Assembly: GCF_019175365.1 (NCBI RefSeq)
Contig: NZ_CP059572.1
Location: forward strand, 6,324,001-6,388,000
Length of the DNA stretch: 64,000 nt
Direction: 5' to 3'
From: Actinomadura graeca
Lineage (GTDB): Bacteria > Actinomycetota > Actinomycetes > Streptosporangiales > Streptosporangiaceae
Shown here: one piece after another, positions 41,089 through 48,680 of the stretch
Layout: each line of letters opens with the position of its first letter
Numbering within the stretch: the first letter of the stretch is position 1
Program-made: the position numbers and the translations under genes
The notes under the pieces: model-generated
What the model was told of the DNA's origin: nothing
The model's database searches: none
Seen by the model: only the letters and a program-made list of their open reading frames with translations

Positions 41089-41900
41089 ACGCGCGGCCCG
41101 CGCGGCGCGCGGCCGCGCTGGCGGTCGGCGTGGCGCTCGGCACGATGGCGGTCCCCGCGTCCGCCGCCGTTCCGTCCGCCGCCGCCCGCGAACCGCTGCC
41201 CCCCGGCCTCAGCTTCGAGGACTGCCCGAAGCTGCCCGCGGGAGCCGACCCGTCCCTGTGGAATTGCAACGTCGCGGTGATCGCCGGTGGGCGGCTCCAG
41301 GTGGGGCGGATCGACCAGGCGATCGTCAAGCCGCTCCGGCTGACGTACGCGCTCGGCTACGACCCCGAGACGCTCGAACAGAAGTCGGTCGTGGTCCCGC
41401 TGAAGGGCGACCCGATCCGGGTGGACGGCGGCGTGCTCGGCGTCCCGGGCACGGACGTGCTGCCCGTCCTCCAGGTGGCCGCGAAGCCCGTGCTGGCCGC
41501 GCCCCCCGAGTTCAACGTCGACGCCCAGACGCTGCTCCGGCTCAAGCTGGGGATCGGCGTCCAGAACCCGCTGGTCGGCGACCGGTGCTCGATCGGCACC
41601 GGGGGCGATCCCGTCACCCTCTCGCTGACCGTCGGCACGACGAGGCCGCCGCTCCCGAACAAGCCGATCACCGGGAGCCCGCCCGTCGACGTCGCCTCCG
41701 ACCCGCCCACCTACAAGATGACGCTGGTCGACAACGCGTTCTCGGCGCCGAGGGCCGGAGGCTGCGGTCCCGGGAGCCTCTTCAACGGCCTGGTCGACTG
41801 GCGGAGCGGGCTGCCCGCCAGGGCCGGGACGAACACGGCGATCCTCGTCCAGTACCTGACCTTCAAGCCCTACGCGGGCAGGACTCGCGTCCGCCGTTAG
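41085..41900 (+). CDS. Secreted protein, paralog B
   Basis: A 271-residue exported protein overlapping paralog A (ATGA). The signal peptide covers about 1-27. The mature region shares LPAGADPSxWNCNVAVIxGG, the DPETLEQK stretch, a GDRCSIG cysteine, NKPITGSPPVDVASDPPTYK and a C-terminal GGCGPG with A. The two are products of a tandem duplication and are coupled in translation. Function unknown; two conserved cysteine pairs suggest a stable extracellular fold. Confidence 0.78.
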   Translation: MNARPARRAAALAVGVALGTMAVPASAAVPSAAAREPLPPGLSFEDCPKLPAGADPSLWNCNVAVIAGGRLQVGRIDQAIVKPLRLTYALGYDPETLEQKSVVVPLKGDPIRVDGGVLGVPGTDVLPVLQVAAKPVLAAPPEFNVDAQTLLRLKLGIGVQNPLVGDRCSIGTGGDPVTLSLTVGTTRPPLPNKPITGSPPVDVASDPPTYKMTLVDNAFSAPRAGGCGPGSLFNGLVDWRSGLPARAGTNTAILVQYLTFKPYAGRTRVRR

Positions 41901-41911
41901 CACCGGCTCGC

Positions 41912-42034
41912 ATGGATCCGGCCTGCTCGACCTGTGATCGCAAGTCCCGGCCGGACACCCTTCCCTTACGGGAGCTGATCGCGTCCGGCGGTCATTGGCG
42001 GGGCGCGAACGCCTTCGGGACGAGCCTGCGCCGG
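41912..42034 (+). pseudogene. Remnant of a HIT-like protein N-terminus
   Basis: A frame from ATG 41912 reads MDPACSTCDRKSRPD, then LPLRELIASGGHWRGANAFGT. This resembles the start of actinomycete HIT-family proteins, with a CxxC and an HWR-AH-F stretch. The resemblance stops after about 40 codons where the HIT core should continue. The frame then runs into the 3-prime end of the opposite gene. Likely a truncated leftover. Confidence 0.35.
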
Positions 42035-42102
42035 TGGACCGGCGGGACGCCCTGGCCGCCGGGATCCGCCGGTCGCTGGAAGGAGGGCGTCCCGCGCGCC
42101 GG

Positions 42103-42645
42103 TCAGCTGCCGGAGGCGGTCGCGATCAGCTTGTGGTAGGTGCGGAGGTCGGGGGTGCCGGTCGCGGGCAGGCCGTGCCCGGACTGGAAGCGGATGAGCT
42201 TCTGCTTGGTGCGCGGGCCGTGGTAGCCGGTGATGGGCAGGTCGTCGCTGTAGCGCCACTTGTTGAGCAGCACCTGGAGGGCCTTGACGCAGTTGTTCTT
42301 CTGGCCGTAGCCGGTGGGCGCGGCGTGGGTGAGCAGGGCCCGCCAGGTCTGGGCGCCGACGTTGCCGTCGAAGGACGTCAGGTAGCGCTGCTGGAAGGCC
42401 ACCACGTTCGCGCGGGTCTTCGGGCCGAAGTGCGAGGGGGCGGGCTGGTCGTAGCCGTCGCAGCTGAGGAACCACTGGAGGGCGCGGACGTTCTCGCTGG
42501 TCTGGCCCTGCCGCAGGACGGGCCAGTAGCCGTACGGCGCGGCGTAGGACGTGGTGTCGGCCGACGCGGGGGCGGCCAGCGCAGTGCCGCCCGCGACGAC
42601 GGCCGCGGCGACCGTCCCGGCGATGGCGATCCGCTTGAGATTCAT
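42103..42645 (-). CDS. Secreted peptidoglycan-binding protein
   Basis: A 180-residue exported protein. The signal peptide spans about residues 1-30 (cleavage ASA-DT). Two peptidoglycan-binding_1-like repeats follow: VRALQWFLSCDGYDQP...FGPKTRANVVAFQQRYL and VKALQVLLNKWRYSDDLPITGYHGPRTKQKLIRFQSGHGL. There is no catalytic domain. ATG 42645 with GGAAGGGAC is preferred to an upstream in-frame start. Probable cell-wall-associated role. Confidence 0.85.
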   Translation of the reverse strand: MNLKRIAIAGTVAAAVVAGGTALAAPASADTTSYAAPYGYWPVLRQGQTSENVRALQWFLSCDGYDQPAPSHFGPKTRANVVAFQQRYLTSFDGNVGAQTWRALLTHAAPTGYGQKNNCVKALQVLLNKWRYSDDLPITGYHGPRTKQKLIRFQSGHGLPATGTPDLRTYHKLIATASGS

Positions 42646-42688
42646 CGGAAGTCCCTTCCAGCTCTTTCGGTTATGCACGATTAGAGGG

Positions 42689-42764
42689 CCTTTGACCTGC
42701 GATTGTTCGGCCGTGGCCAGGTTGCGCCAGTGCCGAACCGCGACAGGTCCTTGACAGTCAAAGG
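42689..42764. promoter_or_regulatory. Long imperfect dyad between divergent secreted-protein genes
   Basis: Outer arms CCTTTGAC (42689-42696) and GTCAAAGG (42757-42764) enclose inner arms GTTCGGC (42705-42711) and GCCGAAC (42732-42738), with GACCTG/CAGGTC matches between. The 76-base element occupies the divergent region and may be a regulatory hairpin or a set of operators. Confidence 0.5.
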
Positions 42765-42836
42765 GCTCCTCCGGGGACGCGACTTGACTGTGGCGGCGGA
42801 CCCGGGATCATCTCCGGTGTGCGAACTGGAAGGCCG

Positions 42837-43637
42837 ATGCGGCTGCTGTCGACGTTTGTGCTGCTGGGCGGGCTGCTGTCGGCCTGCGGGGATGGCGGCG
42901 GCGAGTCCCTGCTCGACAAGGACACCCTGGTGGTGGGCGTGCGGCCGGACCTGCCCGGGCTCGGGCAACGCCGCCCGGACGGGACGTTCGAGGGCTTCGA
43001 CATCGACGTCGCCCGGTACGTCGCGGACCGGATCGGACGCAAGGTCCGCTTCGTCCAGTCCTACGCGTCCGACCGGATCCCGCTGCTGACCTCGGGGCGG
43101 GCGGACATGGTGCTCGCGACCCTGTCGGTCACTCCCGAGCGCAAGACGATGATCTCCTTCGCCGGGCCGTATTACGCCTCCTACCAGGACATCCTCGTCC
43201 GGACGGAGGAACCCGCCAAGGATGTGCGCGACCTGAAGGGCCGGCGGTTCTGCGCGGTCGAGGGCGCCGACCCGGTGAAGCGGCTCCAGGCGGTGCACGG
43301 GATGACGGCGGAGATCGTCACCGCGCGGAACTACGACGAGTGCATGGCGAAGATCCGCGCGCGGACGGTCGACGCGATCACCACCAACGACGTGATCCTG
43401 GCCGGGCTCATCCGGCGCGAGCGCCGCGGCTACCGGCTGGTCAAGGCCCGGATCAGCGAGCAGAACACCGGCATCGGGGTGCGGCGCGGCGACATCGGCG
43501 GGTGCGAGGCGCTCAACCGGGCGATCACGCAGATGTACCAGGACGGGACCGCCCGGCGACTGATCGCGAAGTGGTTCGCCGGGACGGGCCTCGACCAGTC
43601 GATCACGGAGATCCCCCAGTTCGAGGGCTGCACCTGA
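42837..43637 (+). CDS. Lipoprotein, amino-acid ABC transporter solute-binding type
   Basis: A 266-residue SBP_bac_3-type protein. The signal ends at lipobox LSAC, so it is membrane-tethered outside the cell. The two lobes include TLVVGVRPDLPGLGQ, FEGFDIDVARYVADRIG, SVTPERKTMISFAGPYY and the C-terminal GDIGGCEALNRAITQMYQDG. ATG 42837 after GGAAGG is chosen over GTG 42819. No permease or ATPase gene is adjacent; it either serves a distant transporter or acts as a sensor. Confidence 0.88.
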   Translation: MRLLSTFVLLGGLLSACGDGGGESLLDKDTLVVGVRPDLPGLGQRRPDGTFEGFDIDVARYVADRIGRKVRFVQSYASDRIPLLTSGRADMVLATLSVTPERKTMISFAGPYYASYQDILVRTEEPAKDVRDLKGRRFCAVEGADPVKRLQAVHGMTAEIVTARNYDECMAKIRARTVDAITTNDVILAGLIRRERRGYRLVKARISEQNTGIGVRRGDIGGCEALNRAITQMYQDGTARRLIAKWFAGTGLDQSITEIPQFEGCT

Positions 43638-43650
43638 GCCGCCCTCAGGT
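43632..43650. terminator. Hairpin spanning two convergent stop codons
   Basis: ACCTGAG (43632-43638) pairs with CTCAGGT (43644-43650) around CCGCC. The left arm holds the lipoprotein TGA and the right arm the stop of the oxidoreductase. A compact bidirectional terminator is likely. Confidence 0.45.
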
Positions 43651-46600
43651 CATCGCCCCGGCACGCCCCGCGTCCCCCTCCGCGTCCCGTCCCGTGCCCG
43701 TGTCCCTGTCCGTGCCCGTGTCCCGCGGGTGCGGTGCGGCGCGCCAGGACGCGAGCAGCGCCCGCTGCTCCTCGCGGTAGCGGGCGATGGCCGCGGTCTT
43801 CACGTCCTCGTAGCCGCGGATCATGTCCGGCAGCTCCGCGATCCGCACCGCGAGGTCGTGCCGGTCCCCGTCCAGGCCCGCGACCAGCTCCGCGACGACC
43901 GCGCCGTACTCGGCGACCAGCCGCCTCTCGGCGCGGCGCTGCGCGGTCGCGCCGAACGGGTCGAGGGGGGTGCCGCGCAGCCGCCGCATCGCGCGCAGGG
44001 CGCGGAACGCGGGACGCGCCGTCCGGCCGAGCGCGATCTTCCGCTGGAGTCCGAGCGCCTTCAGGACCGGCGGATGCAGCATGTACCGGACGGTCGAGCC
44101 GGGACCGAACCGCTCCTCGACGTGGCGGGCCAGCGCCGGGTCGAGGTGCAGCCGGGCGACCTCGTACTCGTCCTTGTAGGCCATGAGCTTGTACAGGTTG
44201 CGGGCGACGGCGACGGCGAGCCGCTGCCCGGGGACGCCCGCGGCGCGCTCGGCGTCCGCCACCCGGGCGACCGCGTCCAGGTAGCGTCTTGCCAGCGTCA
44301 GGTCCTGGTAGGCGGCGAGGTCGGGGACGCGGATCCGCAGGACGCGCAGCAGCTCGCCGTCCGCGCCCGACGCGGCGACGAGTCCCAGGGCGGCCGGGGC
44401 GGTGGCGTCCAGCGGCCGGTCGGCGGCCGTCTGCGCGTCGTCGGCGGGCGCGGCTTCCACGGACGCGCCGTCGGCGAAGCCGGGGTCGAGGACGAGGCGC
44501 CGCCCGGCGCGGAACGCCTGCACGTTCGCCTCGACCTGCACGCCGTTGAGCGCCAGCGCCTCCTCGATCGCGGTCGCCGACAGGGGCAGCAACCCGGACT
44601 GGTACGCGGCGCCGACCACCACGAAGTTGGCGGTGGTGGTGCCGCCGAACCATCGTTCGGCGAGCCCGAGGGCGTCCAGCGCGACGAGCCGCGCGGCGTC
44701 CGTCCGGTCGGCGATCCGCCGGACCAGCGACGCGCCCGGGGGCAGCGCCGCCGACGTGTCGGTGATCATCCGCCCGGTGGGGACCTCGCTGGTGGACACC
44801 ACGGCGGCGGTCCGCGCGGGCGCGCAGCGGCGCAGGTTCGCCTCGGCCGTGCCCGCGAGGGAGTCGAACACCAGGTAGGCGTCGGCGCCGCCCGCGCCGA
44901 CCATGCCGGGGCGGTCGCGGTCGGCGTCCCCGATCCGCAGGTGCGATACCACGGCCCCGGCCTTCTGGCTGAGCCCGGTCTGGTCGAGCGCGCGGGCGTG
45001 CCGCCCGTCGAGCAGGGCGGCGGTCGCGAGGACCTGGTTGACGGTGACGACGCCCGTCCCGCCGATGCCGACGAGCAGGACGTCCGCCGACACCGGGCGC
45101 GCGGCCGGCTCGGGCTGCGGGCCGATCGGCGCGAGCATCGGCGCGGCGGCGGCCCGGCCGCCCGGGACCACGGTGAGGAACGACGGGCAGTCGCCGTGCA
45201 GGCACGAGTAGTCCTTGTTGCAGGACGTCTGGTCGATCCGCGTCTTGCGCCCGAACTCGGTCTCGACCGGCTCGACGCTCAGGCAATTCGACGCGGTGCC
45301 GCAGTCGCCGCACCCCTCGCACACCGCCTCGTTGATCAGGACGCGGGCGGCCGGGTCCGGCGCCTGCCCGCGCTTGCGCTTGCGGCGCGTCTCCGCGGCG
45401 CACGCCTGGTCGTACAGCAGCACGGTCACGCCCGGGACCTCGCGCAGCTCCCGCTGGACGGCGTCGAGGTCGTCGCGGTGCCGGACCCGGACGCCGGGCG
45501 CCCAGTGCGTCCCGCGCGGGTACCGGGACGGGTCGTCGGCGACCACGACGATCCTCGCGACGCCCTCGGCGTGCAGCATCCGCGTCACGGCGGCGGGGTC
45601 GGCGCCGCCGTCGGCGTCCTGCCCGCCGGTCATCGCGACGGCGGCGTTGTACAGCAGCTTGAACGTGATGTTCGTGCCCGCCGCGACGGCCTGCCGGACC
45701 GCCAGGCCGCCCGAGTGGAAGAACGTGCCGTCGCCGAGGTTCTGGAACATGTGCGCGGTGTCGCTGAACGGCGCGGCGCCGACCCACATCGCGCCCTCCC
45801 CGCCCATCTGCGTCGTGCCGATGCTGCGGTCGTTGAACACGGTCATGACGTGGCAGCCGATGCCGCTCGCCGCGACCGACCCGTCCGGGACGACCGTCGA
45901 CCGGTTGTGCGGGCAGCCCGAGCAGAAGAACGGCGTCCGCGCGGCGGAGACCAGGTTCAGCGCGGGCTTGCGCGGCCGCAGCACGGGATCGCGCAGGTCG
46001 AGGTGCTCCTCGCCGATCCGGTCGGCCAGCAGGCGGGCGAGCGCCCTGGTGATGCGGTCGGCGTCGAGGCCCCCGTCGGCCGGGATCAGCGGGGCGCCGT
46101 CCGGGCCGTGCTTGCCGAGGACGGCGGGACGCTCCGCCGCGTCGTACAGCACGTCCCGGATCTGCGTCTCGACGAACGCCCGCTTCTCCTCCACGACGAC
46201 GATCTCGCGGAGCCCGTCCGCGAACTCCCGGATCCGGTCCCGGTCGAGCGGGTGGACCAGCGCCAGCCGCAGGAGCCGGACGCCGCGCCGTGCCAGCGCG
46301 TCCTCGTCCAGCCCGAGCCGGTCGAGCGCCTCGCGCAGTTCGAGGTAGGTGCGCCCGGCGGCCACCAGGCCGAGCGCCGCGTCCGCCGCGCCCTCGATCC
46401 GGTCGAGGCCGTTCGCGGCGGCGAACGCGGTGGCGGCGCGCAGCCGCCCGTCCAGGACCTCGGGCTCCAGCGACGTCGTGTCCTTCAGGTCCACGCCCGG
46501 CCTTCGCGTCGGCCTCCAGGGCCGGCCGCGCCACTCGAAGCCGGGGACGATGTGGTCCGGCACCGGCGCGACGTCCAGGACCTCGTGGGAGTCGGCGACG

Positions 46601-47220
46601 TCCGTCACGACCTTGAGACCCACCCAGGCGCCGCTGAACCGGGACATCTCGAACCCCGCGCGGCCCAGCCGCAGCACGTCCCCGACCGACGCGGGGACCA
46701 GCACCGGCATGAACGCCTCGGCGAGCGCGCCCTCCGTCGCCGACGGCAGGGTCGAGGACTTACAGGACGGGTCGTCGCCCACCACCGCGAGGACCCCGCC
46801 GCGCTCGGCCGTGCCGAGCCAGTTGGCGTGCTTGAAGGCGTCCATGGAGCGGTCCACGCCCGGTGCCTTGCCGTACCAGAGGCCGAAGACCCCCTCGTGG
46901 CGCGGCCCCGGCAGGTGCCCGGCGAGCTGCGACCCGTACACCACCGTCGCCGCCAGCTCCTCGTTCACCCCCGGCACGAACCGGATGTCGTGGGCGTCGA
47001 GCAGCGCCGCCTCCCGCTGGAGCTGCTGGTCGAGCCCGCCGAGGGGCGACCCCCGGTACCCCGAGACGAGCCCGGCGGTCCGCCAGCCCCGGCGGGCGTC
47101 CGCGCGCCGCTGGTCGAGCAGCAGCCGGACGAGGGCCTGCACACCGCCGGCGGCGATCCGCCCGCGCTCCAGTTCCAGCCGGTCGCGGAGCGGGTTTCCC
47201 GAGGCAACGATGGTGGTCAT
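43645..47220 (-). CDS. Indolepyruvate ferredoxin oxidoreductase, fused
   Basis: A 1191-residue fused enzyme of the 2-oxoacid:ferredoxin oxidoreductase family. The IorA-like pyrimidine-binding and TPP regions come first (SGYRGSPLGGLDQQL; CHVMTVFNDRSIGTTQMGG). A four-iron cysteine motif CEGCGDCGTASNC lies near 635 with CNKDYSCLHGDCPSF after it. The IorB/gamma domain (about 715-900) and a C-terminal DUF6537-like region follow. It decarboxylates aryl or branched 2-oxo acids to acyl-CoA using ferredoxin. A divergent Lrp-type regulator with its palindromic operator suggests amino-acid control. Confidence 0.93.
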   Translation of the reverse strand: MTTIVASGNPLRDRLELERGRIAAGGVQALVRLLLDQRRADARRGWRTAGLVSGYRGSPLGGLDQQLQREAALLDAHDIRFVPGVNEELAATVVYGSQLAGHLPGPRHEGVFGLWYGKAPGVDRSMDAFKHANWLGTAERGGVLAVVGDDPSCKSSTLPSATEGALAEAFMPVLVPASVGDVLRLGRAGFEMSRFSGAWVGLKVVTDVADSHEVLDVAPVPDHIVPGFEWRGRPWRPTRRPGVDLKDTTSLEPEVLDGRLRAATAFAAANGLDRIEGAADAALGLVAAGRTYLELREALDRLGLDEDALARRGVRLLRLALVHPLDRDRIREFADGLREIVVVEEKRAFVETQIRDVLYDAAERPAVLGKHGPDGAPLIPADGGLDADRITRALARLLADRIGEEHLDLRDPVLRPRKPALNLVSAARTPFFCSGCPHNRSTVVPDGSVAASGIGCHVMTVFNDRSIGTTQMGGEGAMWVGAAPFSDTAHMFQNLGDGTFFHSGGLAVRQAVAAGTNITFKLLYNAAVAMTGGQDADGGADPAAVTRMLHAEGVARIVVVADDPSRYPRGTHWAPGVRVRHRDDLDAVQRELREVPGVTVLLYDQACAAETRRKRKRGQAPDPAARVLINEAVCEGCGDCGTASNCLSVEPVETEFGRKTRIDQTSCNKDYSCLHGDCPSFLTVVPGGRAAAAPMLAPIGPQPEPAARPVSADVLLVGIGGTGVVTVNQVLATAALLDGRHARALDQTGLSQKAGAVVSHLRIGDADRDRPGMVGAGGADAYLVFDSLAGTAEANLRRCAPARTAAVVSTSEVPTGRMITDTSAALPPGASLVRRIADRTDAARLVALDALGLAERWFGGTTTANFVVVGAAYQSGLLPLSATAIEEALALNGVQVEANVQAFRAGRRLVLDPGFADGASVEAAPADDAQTAADRPLDATAPAALGLVAASGADGELLRVLRIRVPDLAAYQDLTLARRYLDAVARVADAERAAGVPGQRLAVAVARNLYKLMAYKDEYEVARLHLDPALARHVEERFGPGSTVRYMLHPPVLKALGLQRKIALGRTARPAFRALRAMRRLRGTPLDPFGATAQRRAERRLVAEYGAVVAELVAGLDGDRHDLAVRIAELPDMIRGYEDVKTAAIARYREEQRALLASWRAAPHPRDTGTDRDTGTGRDAEGDAGRAGAMT

Positions 47221-47271
47221 GCGTGCATTCAGCCTCCGCGCTGAGCGTCGTGCAAGATGAGAACGTCACAA

Positions 47272-47288
47272 TTGAGCGGATCGCTCAA
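47272..47288. promoter_or_regulatory. Lrp-type palindromic operator
   Basis: TTGAGCG-GAT-CGCTCAA is a perfect 17-base dyad centred between the divergent oxidoreductase and Lrp genes (52 bases from the first start, 35 from the second). Confidence 0.65.
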
Positions 47289-47322
47289 GTCGGAGCCGAG
47301 TTCCCCGCCGGAGGTGAGCACT

Positions 47323-47823
47323 GTGACGCGCCTCACCCTGCTCGACATCCAGGTCCTGCGCCGCCTCGTCGAGCAGCCCCGCATCGGTGTCACCGAGCTG
47401 GCCGCCAGGCTCGGGATAGCCCGCAACACCGCGCACGCCCGCGTCGAGCGCCTGGAGCGCGACGGCGTGATCGGGCACCGGGGCCGCGAGGTCGATTTGG
47501 GCGCCCTCGGCTTCGACCTCACCGCCTTCGTCACCCTGGAGGTCGCCCAGGGCCGCCTCCGCGAGGCCGCCTCCGCCCTCGCCGCGATCCCCCGCGTCCT
47601 GGAGGTGCTCGGCATCACGGGCCAGGGCGACCTGCTGGCCCGCGCGGCGGCCCCGGACGGCAAGCAGCTGCACGAGGTGATCGACTCGATCCTCGCCTGC
47701 CCGGGCGTGCGGCGCAGCACGACCTCGATCGTCCTCACCCACCAGGTCCCGTTCCGCATCGGCCCGCTCCTGGAGGACGAGGAACGCCGCGCCCGGGCCG
47801 GGGGCGGCAGGCCCGGCCGCTGA
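47323..47823 (+). CDS. Lrp/AsnC family regulator
   Basis: A 166-residue regulator. The N-terminal winged helix-turn-helix (LLDIQVLRRLVEQPRIGVTELAARLGIARNTAHARVERLERDG, about 6-48) is followed by the RAM/AsnC ligand domain with FDLTAFVTLEV and GITGQGDLLARAAAPD. GTG 47323 follows GGAGGTGA; an upstream ATG at 47257 would place the operator in the coding region and is rejected. It probably controls the divergent oxidoreductase in response to an amino or oxo acid. Confidence 0.9.
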   Translation: MTRLTLLDIQVLRRLVEQPRIGVTELAARLGIARNTAHARVERLERDGVIGHRGREVDLGALGFDLTAFVTLEVAQGRLREAASALAAIPRVLEVLGITGQGDLLARAAAPDGKQLHEVIDSILACPGVRRSTTSIVLTHQVPFRIGPLLEDEERRARAGGGRPGR

Positions 47824-47832
47824 GCGGCCGGG
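47812..47832. terminator. Bidirectional terminator with stop codon in the loop
   Basis: CCCGGCCGC (47812-47820), TGA as loop, GCGGCCGGG (47824-47832). The loop is the Lrp stop codon and the opposite SDR gene ends 10 bases further, so this hairpin can end both convergent transcripts. Confidence 0.65.
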
Positions 47833-47841
47833 ACCGGCCCG

Positions 47842-48621
47842 TCAGTCGGCGAAGATGCCGGACGTCGCGTTGACGAAGGTCGCGGTGATGGCGGCGGCGC
47901 CGTCGGAGGCCAGGAACGCCGCGGTGTCGGCGATCTGGGCGAGGGTGGGGGAGCGGCGGAGCATCCGCATCTCGGCCAGCCGGGCGATGAGGGCGTCGTA
48001 GGCGGCGTCGTCCATGGCGGCGCCGTGGGCGGCGAGCTTCTCGCGGGTCATGGTCTCGGGGAGCCCGGCCGTCCAGATCCCGACGACGCGGACGCCGGAG
48101 GGGCCGCATTCCTGCGCCAGGTTGCGGACGAGGGCGTCGATCGCCGCGTCCGCCGGGCCGGTGCCGCCCATCATGGGGCTCCCCTTGGCGGAGCCGCTGT
48201 TCAGCGTGAGGATCACGCCCGAGCCCCGCTCGGACATGTGGCGGGCGGCGGTGCGGGCGGTGAGGAAGTTGGTGGTGATCCCCGCGGTGACGGGACGGAG
48301 GAAGTCGCCCGCGGCGATCCGCGTCAGCGGGGTGCCGTGGACGTCGCCGCGGGGGACGAGGTTGAGGGAGACGTCCAGGCCGCCCGCCTCCTCGGCGACC
48401 TGCCGGGCGTGCTCCTCGACGGCCTTCTCGTCCGCGGCGTCCAGGACGGCGACCTCGGCGCGGCCACCCGCCGCGGTGATGCCGGCGGCGACGGCCTCCA
48501 GCGTCGCGCGGGTGCGCCCGGCGAGATGGACCGTCGCGCCGTGCCGGGCGAACGTCCGTGCCACGGCGCCGCCGATCGAGCCGCCGCCGCCGTAGATGAT
48601 CGCGTTCTTGTTCTCCAGCAT
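47842..48621 (-). CDS. SDR-family protein with atypical active site
   Basis: A 259-residue SDR-fold protein. Dinucleotide motif IYGGGGSIGGAVA near residues 9-21. LTLNSGSAKGS is at the usual catalytic Ser, but the position of Tyr-x-x-x-Lys reads GGTGPADAAID, with neither residue. It may be a non-classical reductase or enoyl reductase-like protein, or catalytically silent. Start ATG 48621; it is followed by the convergent Lrp gene. Confidence 0.8.
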   Translation of the reverse strand: MLENKNAIIYGGGGSIGGAVARTFARHGATVHLAGRTRATLEAVAAGITAAGGRAEVAVLDAADEKAVEEHARQVAEEAGGLDVSLNLVPRGDVHGTPLTRIAAGDFLRPVTAGITTNFLTARTAARHMSERGSGVILTLNSGSAKGSPMMGGTGPADAAIDALVRNLAQECGPSGVRVVGIWTAGLPETMTREKLAAHGAAMDDAAYDALIARLAEMRMLRRSPTLAQIADTAAFLASDGAAAITATFVNATSGIFAD

Positions 48622-48680
48622 GGCCGTTCTCCGTTCTCGGTGGTGAGCGAACGGACATTGAGACGCGCCGGCCCGGAGAA

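Noticed and set aside
43729..47244. 1171-codon open frame on the plus strand
   Set aside because: Antisense shadow of the fused oxidoreductase, with no motif and biased composition.
47257..47322. 22-codon upstream extension of the Lrp gene
   Set aside because: It contains the palindromic operator and lacks a Shine-Dalgarno; GTG 47323 has GGAGGTGA.
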